A stretch of DNA of 64,000 nt from the NCBI RefSeq assembly GCF_016714275.1, contig NZ_JADJNP010000001.1, forward strand, positions 1,674,001 to 1,738,000, in the 5' to 3' direction. Positions 26,672-36,160 of the stretch are shown here, piece after piece. Within the stretch, counting starts at the first letter, position 1. Each line of letters begins with the position of its first letter. The notes under the pieces were generated by a model. It saw nothing but the letters and a program-made list of their open reading frames with translations, searched no databases and was not told where the DNA came from. The DNA comes from Tessaracoccus sp. Lineage in GTDB: Bacteria; Actinomycetota; Actinomycetes; Propionibacteriales; Propionibacteriaceae. A program made the position numbers and the translations under genes.

Positions 26672-27608
26672 GATTGCTCGGAGCAGCGGCGGCGGAGGGG
26701 CAGAGCGAGCCCTGATTGCTCGCGCCTCAGCGGTGATCGAAGAGGGGCAAGCTGCGGCCGCTCGCCAGGCCAACCTGGCTCTCACGCTGACCTTCTGGCG
26801 GCTCAGCCGCCTCGTCGGCGAGGAGGTGCTCGGCTCGGAGCGCGCAGCCTACGGGGAGCAGATTGTCGTCTCACTGGGACGACAATTGAGCTGGGCCCAC
26901 TTCCGGGCGCTGATTCCTCTGAAGTCTCCCGAAGCCAGTGCCTTCTACGTGCAGGAGGCAGTAGGCCAGGGGCTGAGTGTTCGCGGCCTGCGGCAGCGGA
27001 TCGCACGGAAGGGTTACGAGCGGCTTGAGATCGCTAACGCGCAGATCGTCGTCAAGACCGCCGTGCCGCGCGATGTGTTCCGCGACCCGTATCTGCAGGA
27101 CTTCCTAGGTCTGGAAGACACCTTCCACGAACGCGATCTTGAGGCCGCGATCCTCCGCGACATGGAGGCCTTCCTGCTCGAAGCGGGGAACGGCCTCACC
27201 TTCGTCGAACGGCAGAAGCGGATGATCATCGACGACGATGACTACCACCTCGATCTGCTCTTCGTCAGCCGACCATTGCGCCGCCTCGTCGCCGTCGAAC
27301 TGAAGATCGGCAAGTTCAAGGCCGCCTACGAGGGCCAGATGAAGCTCTACCTCAAGTGGCTTGATCGCTACGAACGTCGAGAAGGCGAAGAGTCGCCGAT
27401 AGGTCTGATCCTGTGTACGGAGACGAGCCGCGAGCAAGTCGAGTTGCTGGAGATGCACAAGGACGGGATCGTCGTCGCGGAGTACTGGACTGCGCTGCCT
27501 CCGAAGGCTGAGTTGAAGGCGCGCATCCAGCCGATTTACCGAGCGGCATCCGAACGGGTCGCAAGGCGCGAGATCGAAGTGCCCTCAGAACAGGGGGATG
27601 CTGAATGA
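26664..27608 (+). CDS. DUF1016 (YhcG-type) PD-(D/E)xK nuclease family protein in the BREX operon
   Basis: The 314-residue protein has a DUF1016 N-terminal helical domain (VVSLGRQLSWAHFRALIPL, LSVRGLRQRIARKGYERLE) and a C-terminal nuclease fold. FRDPYLQDFLGLEDTF leads into DYHLDLLFVSRPLRRLVAVE, where D, then VAVELKIG, supply the D and ExK acidic-lysine triad. The start lies within the end of pglX (8-base overlap) and the stop overlaps the pglZ start as ATGA, so it is translated as part of the set. DUF1016 nucleases are known to travel with restriction and BREX loci. The specific job here is inferred: perhaps an effector or repair nuclease. A broken relative lies at 63,002-63,390. Confidence 0.88.
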   Translation: MTEIARSSGGGGAERALIARASAVIEEGQAAAARQANLALTLTFWRLSRLVGEEVLGSERAAYGEQIVVSLGRQLSWAHFRALIPLKSPEASAFYVQEAVGQGLSVRGLRQRIARKGYERLEIANAQIVVKTAVPRDVFRDPYLQDFLGLEDTFHERDLEAAILRDMEAFLLEAGNGLTFVERQKRMIIDDDDYHLDLLFVSRPLRRLVAVELKIGKFKAAYEGQMKLYLKWLDRYERREGEESPIGLILCTETSREQVELLEMHKDGIVVAEYWTALPPKAELKARIQPIYRAASERVARREIEVPSEQGDAE

Positions 27609-30100
27609 GCTCACTCAGCGCAGTCCTGCCGCACCTGGAACAGCGGTTCGAGTCGCAGCGACTCGTCTTCTGGCACGACGCCGAAGGCGAGTACGCCTCT
27701 GACCTCGACGCACTCCACCTCGCCGGGATTACCACGTTGCGGGTAGAGAACAACGAGTACGCCGTGAAGAACCGAGTGCTCCACGACGAGCCAAGCGGCA
27801 AGTTCCTCCTTTACCGAGGCGCGCCGGTGCCTTCGGGCATTGGCAACTGGCTGCTTGATCTTGAGCTGGCTTACGGAGTCTTCACTGCTGACCGGACCGC
27901 GCTCGTGAGTCAGGACCTCGGTCTCAGTGGTAACGGGATCGTCGAGGTGGTGCGGGAGCACGAAAAGTTCTTCCGTGCTGGGAAGCGAGTCCAGAGCCTC
28001 AAGGCACTCCTCGCGACGGACGACGACGCCGACAGGTTGCAAGCGAAGATGTCGGCCGTGGTGCTTGGTCAGCGCGAGCACAGCATGCTGGAGCTCACGC
28101 GCGCGTTGCTGATCGAGAACGCGCGGGGCGCGCACACCAAGTACTCCGCGCTGGTCGAGCAGGGTTTGGACGGTTTCCACTGGGCCGGCGTTGCCAGGAT
28201 TTACGGCTACGAAGCAAGTGAGCCCAGCGTCGATGACTTCGTGCTGTGGATGTTCCGGCAGGCAATCAACGGGTTCGCGTCAGACACGCCCGGAGCCCTG
28301 CGCAACATTCAGCTCGACTTCGCGAGCCTGCGCAACGACCGGCGCAGCGCGGATGCTCTCGCCATCCTGGCTCGGAGTGCAGCGGAGAGTCTCGACTACG
28401 CCAGCAGCATCGAAGACGCAGAACTTGCTGACCTGGTGGGTAACGACCTCTTCGAGGACGTGGAGCGCAAGGTCATCAGTGCGCTCGCTCACGCGGTCGT
28501 CAGCCGGACCATGAGCGCGCGCGAGGTGTCCGAGGTGATCCGTGCTCGCCAGAGCAGCATCTGGGTCGACGGATACCGGGAGCTGTACGCGGCACTCGGT
28601 GCCGCCTCTGACCTGCTGAGCGAACTCGCGACGGCGCGATTCGAGATCGCCTCATTTGATGAAGGGCTTGACCGGTACCGCAAGCACTGGTTCCGTATCG
28701 ACCAGCTCTACCGGCAGTTCCACTTCGCCGCCCGCACCACCGAGTACGCCGGCCCACTCGAAGCGCTCCGGGTCGAGGTGGAGAAGCACTACGCGAATCG
28801 GTACCTCTACGAACTTGGCAACTCCTGGCAGCAGCAGGTCGATGCTGTGCACGACTGGCGGTCCGTCACGCTCCGCCCGCAGACGAGGTTCTTCACCGAT
28901 CACGTCGAGCCGATTGTCCGTAAGGGCAACCGGAAGGCCGTCGTCATCATCTCCGATGCGCTGCGCTACGAGGTCGCCGAAGAATTGGGTTCACGTATCC
29001 GTCAGGAAGACCGCTTCGACGCGGAACTCGACACGATGCTGGGCGTGCTTCCGAGCTACACCCAACTCGGTATGGCCGCCCTGCTTCCGCACAAGACGCT
29101 GGCCCACTCGCACGATGGCGACCCGGTGCTCGTTGACGGCCAGCGTTCCGACGGGACGGCGAACCGCAACAAGGTGCTGGCTCCGGTGGACGGGTTCGCG
29201 ATCCAGGCAGAGGACGTCCTCGCGATGCCGCGCGGCGAACTGCGCGAACTCTACGGAGCGCACCAAGTGCTGTACGTGTACCACGACCGGATCGACGCCG
29301 CAGGCGACAAGGCCCGCACCGAACGTCAGGTGTTCGAGGCCGCCAACGACGCGCTGCGCGAACTGGTCGACCTCATCAAGCGACTGACGAACGCGAACGC
29401 CACGAACATCCTGGTGACTGCTGACCACGGCTTCCTCTACCAGGACACCGCGCTTGCCGATGTCTCCTACCTCTCGACCAAGCCGCAGGGGGACGAGCTC
29501 GTGGTGACGAACCGTCGATACGTGCTCGGCCGGGGACTCAAGGATGATCCCGCGTTCCGAAAGTTCGAGCCTGAACAGCTCGGGCTGAGTAGCGACCTTG
29601 AGGTGCAGCTTCCCAAGTCGATCCATCGACTCAAGCTGCCGGGCGCAGGCTCCAGGTTCGTCCACGGCGGCGCCGCACTCCAGGAAATCGTTGTTCCGGT
29701 GCTCACCGTCAACAAGAAGCGCAAGAGCGACACTCGCCCCGTCAACGTCGAGGTGCTGCCCGAGACGGACAAGATCACCACCGGCCAGCTCGTCGTGAAG
29801 CTCTTCCAGTCCGAGCCGGTTGGCGAGAAGGTCCAGGCTCGCACGCTACGCGGCGGCCTCTACGTCGGCGAGACCCTGATCTCGAATCAGCCCGAGCTGC
29901 TCTTCGACCAGCCCTCCGATGACAAGCGCGACCGCTACCAGAGTGCACGGATGCTCCTCAGCCAGGACGCCAACGAGTTCAACAACCGCACGGTCGAGTT
30001 CCGGCTCGAAGAGCAGATACCCAACACAACCCAGTGGCGCGTCTACCAGCGGGCTCAGTACCTGCTCAAGCGCTCGTTCACATCGGACTTCGATTTCTAG
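27605..30100 (+). CDS. pglZ: BREX type 1 alkaline-phosphatase-like protein PglZ
   Basis: The 831-residue protein carries the alkaline phosphatase superfamily core. VVIISDALRYEVAEELG near residue 447 supplies a metal-binding Asp, and ILVTADHGFLYQDT near residue 603 gives the DH pair. PglZ is present in every BREX type and binds PglX; recent work on the family points to metal-dependent nuclease activity. The N-terminal third is helical, with FWHDAEGEYASDLDALHLAG at the start, a segment typical of BREX-1 PglZ. It begins at an ATG overlapping the DUF1016 stop. Length and motif order are normal. Confidence 0.94.
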   Translation: MSSLSAVLPHLEQRFESQRLVFWHDAEGEYASDLDALHLAGITTLRVENNEYAVKNRVLHDEPSGKFLLYRGAPVPSGIGNWLLDLELAYGVFTADRTALVSQDLGLSGNGIVEVVREHEKFFRAGKRVQSLKALLATDDDADRLQAKMSAVVLGQREHSMLELTRALLIENARGAHTKYSALVEQGLDGFHWAGVARIYGYEASEPSVDDFVLWMFRQAINGFASDTPGALRNIQLDFASLRNDRRSADALAILARSAAESLDYASSIEDAELADLVGNDLFEDVERKVISALAHAVVSRTMSAREVSEVIRARQSSIWVDGYRELYAALGAASDLLSELATARFEIASFDEGLDRYRKHWFRIDQLYRQFHFAARTTEYAGPLEALRVEVEKHYANRYLYELGNSWQQQVDAVHDWRSVTLRPQTRFFTDHVEPIVRKGNRKAVVIISDALRYEVAEELGSRIRQEDRFDAELDTMLGVLPSYTQLGMAALLPHKTLAHSHDGDPVLVDGQRSDGTANRNKVLAPVDGFAIQAEDVLAMPRGELRELYGAHQVLYVYHDRIDAAGDKARTERQVFEAANDALRELVDLIKRLTNANATNILVTADHGFLYQDTALADVSYLSTKPQGDELVVTNRRYVLGRGLKDDPAFRKFEPEQLGLSSDLEVQLPKSIHRLKLPGAGSRFVHGGAALQEIVVPVLTVNKKRKSDTRPVNVEVLPETDKITTGQLVVKLFQSEPVGEKVQARTLRGGLYVGETLISNQPELLFDQPSDDKRDRYQSARMLLSQDANEFNNRTVEFRLEEQIPNTTQWRVYQRAQYLLKRSFTSDFDF

Positions 30101-30114
30101 AGGAAGCAGCAGCC

Positions 30115-32244
30115 ATGACGGACACCGAGAGCCACTCCGGCGAGACACCGAGCGGCGAGCCCGGCACACCGCAGCAGAGCGATCTTGACTATAAGATCAA
30201 CCTGCTGTTCGGCGGCTCTGTCGTCCGCAAAGACCTCGTCAAGGCCGTCAAGGGCAACGCGATCGTCCCCTCCTACGTTCTTGAGTACCTGCTCGGCCAG
30301 TACGCCGCCTCCGACGACGAAGCAACGATCCAGGCGGGTATCGACGCGGTGCGAAAGATTCTTGCCGACCACTACGTGCACCGCAACGAGTCGGAACTGG
30401 TGAAGTCCACCATCCGCGAGAAGGGTCGCCACCGGATCATCGACAAGGTGACAGTGACGCTGAACGACAAGCAAGATGTGTACCAGGCTTCGTTCGCCAA
30501 TCTGGGGCTTACCGGCGTGATCGTCGAACCCTCGACAGTGAAGGCGAACCCGAAGCTGCTGGTCGGCGGCGTGTGGTGCATCTGCGACATCGAGTACTTC
30601 CACAGCGATGACGCCCGCGTCGTGCCTTGGATTCTGGGGAGCCTGAAGCCGATCCAGATGTCGAGTTTTGACTACGAGGGGTACCTTGCGTCGCGGACGG
30701 GGTTCAATACTGAGGAGTGGATCGACCTGCTGATCCAGTCCATCGGGTTCAACCCTGAGATGTTCGGGCGGCGGGCCAAGTTGCTGCAGCTCGTACGTCT
30801 CATCCCGTTCGTTGAGCGGAACTACAACCTGGTTGAGCTGGGACCGAAGGGCACCGGCAAGTCGCACATCTACTCCGAGTTCTCGCCCCACGGCATGCTG
30901 ATCTCTGGTGGCGAGGTCACCGTTCCCAAGCTCTTCGTCAACAACGCCAACGGCCGCATCGGCCTCGTCGGCTACTGGGACGTCGTCGCCTTCGACGAGT
31001 TCGCCGGCAAGAAGAAGCGCACCGACAAGGCGCTCGTCGACATCATGAAGAACTACATGGCGAACAAGTCGTTCTCCCGTGGCGTCGAGACCCTTGGAGC
31101 TGAAGCGTCGATGGTGTTCGTGGGCAACACCTCCCACAACGTGCCCCACATGCTCAAGCACTCTGACCTCTTCGACGAGCTTCCGGAGGCGTACCACGAC
31201 TCCGCCTACCTCGACCGACTCCACTTCTACATCCCCGGCTGGGAGGTAGACACGATCCGCAGCGAGATGTTCTCCTCCGGCTACGGCTTCGTCGTCGACT
31301 ACATCGCCGAAGTGCTGCGATCTATGCGCAACACCGACTACTCCGACCGCTACCAGCAACACTTCACCCTCGGCTCAGACATCTCCACACGAGACCGCGA
31401 CGGCATCCACAAGACCTTCTCCGGGCTGATGAAGCTCATCTACCCCGGAGGCGAGGCAACGCAAGAGGAGATCGAAGAACTGCTGCGCTTCGCCGTCGAA
31501 GGACGCAAGCGCGTCAAGGACCAGATTCTTCGGATCGACTCCACAATGGCCGCCGTCAACTTCGGCTACTCCGACAAGACCGGTGCCTGGCGCGGTGTCA
31601 CGACACTGGAAGAGGACGAGTACCCCGACTACTATCAAGCTCGCCGCCCCGAGACCGAGCATGAGGCAGAGCCGTCGGCGGAGTCCGAGCCCGCGCAAGA
31701 AGAAGCCAAAGTTGTGGCTCCAGTGGCGCCAGAGGTGGCGGCGCCCCTGTTCGAGGGACACCGGGAGTTCCAGGAGAACCAGCGTGGAGTCTCGTACGAG
31801 ACGCTGCTCATGCCCTACCTGCGCGGTGCCACCGACATCACCATCGTCGACCCCTACATCCGGCTCCCGCACCAGGGACGCAACCTCGTCGATCTGCTCG
31901 CTCTGCTGGCAGCGGCCAAGGACCCTGCCGACGAGATCGCGGTGACGCTGGTGACCAAGGAAGATCGCGGCGAGTACGCCCAGCAGCACCTCCTCATGCT
32001 CAAGGACATCCAGGACAGCGCCGCCACCGTCGGCATCCAGTTCACCGTCAACTGGGATGAGACCATCCATGACCGGTCGATCCGCACGGAGCACGGCTGG
32101 AAGCTCCTCCTCGGACGCGGCCTCGACATCTTCCAGAAAGGTTCTGGTAGCCAGTTCGACCTCGGCTCCCGCCGCCAGGAGTTCCGTCAGGTCTTCGCGT
32201 TCGGCATCACCTACATTCGCGAGACTGAAACCGAGGCGAACTGA
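30115..32244 (+). CDS. brxL: BREX AAA+ protein BrxL, variant with MIT_C/PLD-like C-terminus
   Basis: The 709-residue protein has the BrxL AAA+ core: YKINLLFGGSVVRKDLVKAV at the start, Walker A (LGPKGTGKSHIYSEF) near 242, Walker B (VVAFDEFAGKKK) near 292 and GNTSHNVPHML. Instead of a Lon protease domain, residues 545-709 carry FEGHREFQENQRGVSYETLL, YLRGATDITIVDPYIRL and HDRSIRTEHGWKLLLGRGLD. I recognise this as a phospholipase-D-like fold of MIT_C type. An Ala/Glu-rich linker (residues 500-540) joins the halves. I chose ATG 30115 because a GAGGAA leader precedes it, 14 bases after pglZ. BrxL is the DNA-binding, phage-stopping motor of the system. Confidence 0.92.
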   Translation: MTDTESHSGETPSGEPGTPQQSDLDYKINLLFGGSVVRKDLVKAVKGNAIVPSYVLEYLLGQYAASDDEATIQAGIDAVRKILADHYVHRNESELVKSTIREKGRHRIIDKVTVTLNDKQDVYQASFANLGLTGVIVEPSTVKANPKLLVGGVWCICDIEYFHSDDARVVPWILGSLKPIQMSSFDYEGYLASRTGFNTEEWIDLLIQSIGFNPEMFGRRAKLLQLVRLIPFVERNYNLVELGPKGTGKSHIYSEFSPHGMLISGGEVTVPKLFVNNANGRIGLVGYWDVVAFDEFAGKKKRTDKALVDIMKNYMANKSFSRGVETLGAEASMVFVGNTSHNVPHMLKHSDLFDELPEAYHDSAYLDRLHFYIPGWEVDTIRSEMFSSGYGFVVDYIAEVLRSMRNTDYSDRYQQHFTLGSDISTRDRDGIHKTFSGLMKLIYPGGEATQEEIEELLRFAVEGRKRVKDQILRIDSTMAAVNFGYSDKTGAWRGVTTLEEDEYPDYYQARRPETEHEAEPSAESEPAQEEAKVVAPVAPEVAAPLFEGHREFQENQRGVSYETLLMPYLRGATDITIVDPYIRLPHQGRNLVDLLALLAAAKDPADEIAVTLVTKEDRGEYAQQHLLMLKDIQDSAATVGIQFTVNWDETIHDRSIRTEHGWKLLLGRGLDIFQKGSGSQFDLGSRRQEFRQVFAFGITYIRETETEAN

Positions 32245-34097
32245 TGAAGGTTCGCCAGCTGGAAATCGAGAACTTCCGTGGTGTCCGCGCGGGCAAGGTT
32301 GTCTTCGCCGACAACACTCTGCTGGTTGGTGGGAACAACGTCGGCAAGTCAACCGTCTGCGAGGCTCTTGACCTCGTCCTTGGGCCCGAGCGCACGAGTC
32401 GGCGCCCTGTTGTGGACGAGCACGACTTCCACAGGAGCACATACGTGGACGCTGACAAGAAGGCCGTCCCGATCATTATTCGCGCAGTTGTTGTTGACCT
32501 GCCCGACGAAGCACGCCGAAGGTTCGGAGGCCACCTCCGACGGTGGAACGACACGGATCGGAGCTTCGTCGATGATCTGGAGAATGGCGCGGAGCACGCT
32601 GACGACGAGGGCGTAACCTGGGCGCTTCAAGTCTCCTTCCGCGCGCGATATGACGCCGTCGAGGACGACTTCGAAGCTGATACGTTCTTTGAGCATCCAC
32701 TTCCGGAACTTGACGAGCTTGATGACGACGAGGCGAGTTCACTCGGCGAGGGACGCGATCGTTTCACCAGGGCTCACAAGCGGCTCTGCGGGTTCGTGTA
32801 TCTCCGCGCTCTGCGCACTGGATCGCGAGCGCTTGGACTCCAGCGCGGGTCACTCCTCGACACGGTCCTCCGGCTGAGCGAAGAGGGTTCTGCCGAGATG
32901 TGGATGGAAACGCTTCGGCAGATGCGTGACCTCGACCCGGCGATCGGTGCAATCCCAGACCTGGAGTCACTCCTCACTCAGATTCGCGAACGAGCGGGCG
33001 GTTTCGTTCGGCTGGCAGGCAACGAGGACGCCACGGCCTTCTTTGCCTCGGACCTCACCCGTGAGCACCTTCGGGAAGTCGTGAGGCTGTTCGTAGCGAC
33101 AGGGCCAAGTGATCACGCCGTCCCCTTTACGCGACAAGGGACAGGCACCGTCAACCTCTTGGTCTTCGCGTTGCTCACGATGATTGCTGACTTGAAAGAG
33201 CGACAGTCCGTCATCTTCGCGATGGAAGAGCCCGAAATCGCGCTCCCTCCACACACTCAGCGCCGAGTAGCGCGGTTCGTGAAGAGGGAAATGGGGCAGG
33301 CCATCGTGACGTCGCACTCGCCGTACGTCATTGAGCAGTTCGAACCGAACGAGATCGTCATGCTCAGTCATGAATCCGGCGGCGACGTGGAGGGTATGCC
33401 CATCGACCCAGCGGGCATCAAGCTGAAGAGCTATCGCAGCCAACGTCGCCAATTCTCCGAAGCAATCCTGAGCCGGGGAGTCCTCGTCGTCGAGGGCGAG
33501 ACCGAAGCGTCCATTATCCCGATCGCAGCAGCAGTCTTGGAGACGTCGAGCGCTGACTATATCCACCCAGACCTTGCTGGCGTCACCATCTTCACCGCGA
33601 ACGGCGACGGCGACGTGCCCCGATGGGCACCGATCCTCCGAGCGCTTGGCAAGGTCCCGTTCGGAATGGTCGACAAGCAGGGCAAACCGTACAGCGGAGT
33701 CAACGCAACGGCCCTCAAGTCCTTCGAGGAGTTTTGGGAGTCGCCGGTCGAAGGTATCGAAGAGCTGATCGTTTCCCAGGTACCGACTGCCGTGCTGCGG
33801 CGCTTCATGGACGAAGCGGTTCAACTGCCAGATTTCCCGACACACCAGGCGAAGTACGACTCCTCGACCACGGATGCCCAGCTCCCCGAGATCGCACTGA
33901 AGACACTGAAGGCGCGCAAGGGCGATGCCTACGGCTATGCCGCATTGCTCATCGAAGGCTGCCAGAGCCGAGACGACCTGCCAGAGTTCCTGGTTGCTGC
34001 TCTCGAACGGATAAACGAAGTCTTGTCACCGGCAACCACTGCCGCTGACGCTTACGGGCGGCCCGTTGACGATGAAGCTGCTGACGGCGACGAATGA
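32244..34097 (+). CDS. OLD-family ATPase/Toprim nuclease, GajA-like
   Basis: The 617-residue product has an ABC-type ATPase with Walker A (VGGNNVGKSTVCEALDL, residues 27-43), a signature and Walker B region (MEEPEIALPPHTQRR near 327) and an SHSP H-loop. A Toprim nuclease domain starts at VLVVEGETEASIIP (about 411), with acidic residues in TANGDGDV and GMVDKQG. This is the layout of OLD nucleases and Gabija GajA. The ATG shares one base with the brxL stop (TGATG) and the stop overlaps the following UvrD-type helicase as ATGA. Gene pair, lengths and order match Gabija. The assignment to Gabija rather than a looser OLD/UvrD pair is my inference. Confidence 0.85.
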   Translation: MKVRQLEIENFRGVRAGKVVFADNTLLVGGNNVGKSTVCEALDLVLGPERTSRRPVVDEHDFHRSTYVDADKKAVPIIIRAVVVDLPDEARRRFGGHLRRWNDTDRSFVDDLENGAEHADDEGVTWALQVSFRARYDAVEDDFEADTFFEHPLPELDELDDDEASSLGEGRDRFTRAHKRLCGFVYLRALRTGSRALGLQRGSLLDTVLRLSEEGSAEMWMETLRQMRDLDPAIGAIPDLESLLTQIRERAGGFVRLAGNEDATAFFASDLTREHLREVVRLFVATGPSDHAVPFTRQGTGTVNLLVFALLTMIADLKERQSVIFAMEEPEIALPPHTQRRVARFVKREMGQAIVTSHSPYVIEQFEPNEIVMLSHESGGDVEGMPIDPAGIKLKSYRSQRRQFSEAILSRGVLVVEGETEASIIPIAAAVLETSSADYIHPDLAGVTIFTANGDGDVPRWAPILRALGKVPFGMVDKQGKPYSGVNATALKSFEEFWESPVEGIEELIVSQVPTAVLRRFMDEAVQLPDFPTHQAKYDSSTTDAQLPEIALKTLKARKGDAYGYAALLIEGCQSRDDLPEFLVAALERINEVLSPATTAADAYGRPVDDEAADGDE

Positions 34098-35824
34098 ACA
34101 TCACTCTCTCCGATGTGGGCCTGTCCGCACTTGAGGCGGACGGGCCTGTGCTCGTCACCGGCGGGCCTGGATCGGGGAAGACCACTCTCGCGCTCCTCAA
34201 GGCGCAGCGGCAGATCGCCTCGCTAGAACCCGGCCAAGAGGTTCTCTTCCTGAGCTTCTCGCGGGCGGCCGTTCGACAGGTGCTTCTGAGGTGTAAGGAC
34301 ATCCTCACCGCGGGGGAACGCAGACAGATCGCAGTGAGGACGTACCACGCCTTCTGTATGGACATCCTCAGGAGTCACGGTCGTCTCCTCAACGGGAAGC
34401 CTCCAACCATCCTGTTCCCTGGTCCTGAACGGCTCGCCAAGGCCCAGTACGGCGGCGACTGGGCGGTAGAAGTGCAGCGCCTGGCTCTTGAGGAGGGAAG
34501 ATACGCCTTCTCCATCTTCGCCGACCGCGCTGCTGCCCTCCTCGCCCACTCGTCGAGCGTTCGGGAGCTGATCTCGGAAATGTACCCAATCGTGATCCTC
34601 GACGAGTTTCAGGACACCGACGATGCGCAGTGGGCGCTCGTGCAGCAACTCGCGCTCGACAGCACTCTGGTAACGCTCGCCGATCCCGACCAGCGGATTT
34701 TCGACTACCAGGCGGACATCGATCCACGTCGGCTGGACCAGTACCGCGCAGCCTTTTCGCCGGAGGAGTTCGACTTCGGTGGTACTAATCACCGCAGCCC
34801 CAACGCGAGCATCTTGTCCTTTGCGGATGCCGTCATGACAAACGAGGCACTGCCGTCCACCAGCGATGTGAAGCAACTCTCCACGTACCAGAGGAGCCAC
34901 GAAGCCTCGGTACATGCTGCCGTCACTTGGATGATGTCGCAGCTTCGAAAGGCCGGAATCGAATCTCCAAGCGTCGCAGTTTTCGGTCGGTCGAATGGCT
35001 ACGTGAGCGACATCTCGCTCATGCTCGGCAGGGAGCACACGTACAAGCAGCACACTCTGAATCCACTGGAACATCACGTCGTTTGGGATGCAGAGCTGAC
35101 GGCCGCAGCTGCCCAAGTCGTTGCTTCGATCCTTGAGTGGCCGCTCCGCGAGATCACGTCAGCGGCGGCGTCCACTCTGGACTGCATTGCGGACTTCTAC
35201 GACATGAAGAACGCGGAGCATCCAAGCAAGTCTGCCCAGACCACAGCAGCCAGCTACCGCGCGGCAGCATCGAACGTCCGAGCAGGCAAGGAACCTCGAT
35301 CAGCAGCCGCGAAGGCCGTCAAGCGCGCCTGCGAGGCCGGTCTCGCCTTCTCGGGTGACGCGATCGCTGACTGGCTCACTGCGCGCGCGATCCTGGAGTC
35401 CAGCGACAAACTCGCGGAACTGCTCACCGCCGCGCGGTTCGTAAGGCTCTTCCGAGCAACCGATGAGATCGGCGGACGACTGACAGCACAGTGGGCCGAA
35501 TCTGGAACCTACCAAGGTGCCCGAATCATCGTCCAACGCGCCCTCAATATGGGAAAGTTGCTGGCGACCGAGACCGAGCCTCGTGGGGTTGTGCTGATGA
35601 CCTTGCACAAGTCCAAAGGCAAGGAGTTCGATGGTGTCGTCATCGTGGAGGGCCAGTACGCCGGGGCATTCTTCAACGAGAAACGAGAAAGACCACCCTT
35701 CGCCGCGACTCGCCGCCTCCTCCGCGTCGGGATCACCAGAGCACGTCACCAGGTCATTCTCGTGCGCCCGAGTACCGCGCCACCCCTCACGTGTCCTCCG
35801 GCATCTGAAGGGCCCGCAGCATGA
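34094..35824 (+). CDS. UvrD/PcrA-like helicase, GajB-like
   Basis: The 576-residue protein has the superfamily 1 helicase motifs in order: VTGGPGSGKTTLALL (residues 20-34), VILDEFQDTDDAQW (about 167-180), TLADPDQRIFDYQ, TLHKSKGKEFDGVVI (about 503-517) and RVGITRARHQVILV near the end. It starts within the stop of the GajA-like gene (ATGA). In Gabija, GajB senses DNA ends or nucleotides and activates GajA nuclease. It is the last clear gene of the BREX operon. GajB is usually about 500 residues; this one is slightly long but complete at motif VI. Confidence 0.85.
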   Translation: MNITLSDVGLSALEADGPVLVTGGPGSGKTTLALLKAQRQIASLEPGQEVLFLSFSRAAVRQVLLRCKDILTAGERRQIAVRTYHAFCMDILRSHGRLLNGKPPTILFPGPERLAKAQYGGDWAVEVQRLALEEGRYAFSIFADRAAALLAHSSSVRELISEMYPIVILDEFQDTDDAQWALVQQLALDSTLVTLADPDQRIFDYQADIDPRRLDQYRAAFSPEEFDFGGTNHRSPNASILSFADAVMTNEALPSTSDVKQLSTYQRSHEASVHAAVTWMMSQLRKAGIESPSVAVFGRSNGYVSDISLMLGREHTYKQHTLNPLEHHVVWDAELTAAAAQVVASILEWPLREITSAAASTLDCIADFYDMKNAEHPSKSAQTTAASYRAAASNVRAGKEPRSAAAKAVKRACEAGLAFSGDAIADWLTARAILESSDKLAELLTAARFVRLFRATDEIGGRLTAQWAESGTYQGARIIVQRALNMGKLLATETEPRGVVLMTLHKSKGKEFDGVVIVEGQYAGAFFNEKRERPPFAATRRLLRVGITRARHQVILVRPSTAPPLTCPPASEGPAA

Positions 35825-36084
35825 AGGCGCGACACGACTGGAGCCCCCAGGCGCGTGATCAGTTCTTCGGACCTGAACCGATGGCTCGTGATCCGCTGCC
35901 AGTGCACTCCGAAGCGGTTGAACGTTGCCGCTCGGTCCTGGGCGCAGCCCACCACGAGAGCCTTCGCGCCCTGTCAAGCAACGAGGCCACCACCTACCTC
36001 CTGGAAGTCGTGGAAGGTGCCGCCATCACGTGCATCCAGCCGCAGGTCGGCCAGATCGCCGAGAACGGCGCCGAGAGCCCGTAG
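35821..36084 (+). CDS. Doubtful 87-codon frame after the GajB-like gene
   Basis: An ATG overlapping the helicase stop (ATGA) opens a short frame beginning MKARHDWSPQARDQFFGP. Two thirds of it lie inside the 275-bp repeat and run antisense to the methyltransferase remnant. I recognise nothing in it and consider it probably non-coding, although the stop/start overlap is the same kind seen throughout this operon. Confidence 0.2.
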   Translation: MKARHDWSPQARDQFFGPEPMARDPLPVHSEAVERCRSVLGAAHHESLRALSSNEATTYLLEVVEGAAITCIQPQVGQIAENGAESP

Positions 36085-36160
36085 AGGTCGAGTTGCGTTG
36101 TCTCCCAGATGCCACGGGTCGGATTCCACGCTGCGAAGGGTTGCGCCGTCGGGGGTTGCA
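35886..36160. repeat. Left copy of a 275-bp direct repeat flanking the IS element
   Basis: The 275 bases match 37,807-38,081 with four differences that I count, all between 36,090 and 36,145. The repeat ends exactly at the left IS terminus. It carries part of the truncated cytosine methyltransferase gene (minus strand). This is far longer than a normal target duplication but agrees with the behaviour reported for IS1549 and IS1634, which make long, variable direct repeats. Confidence 0.9.
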
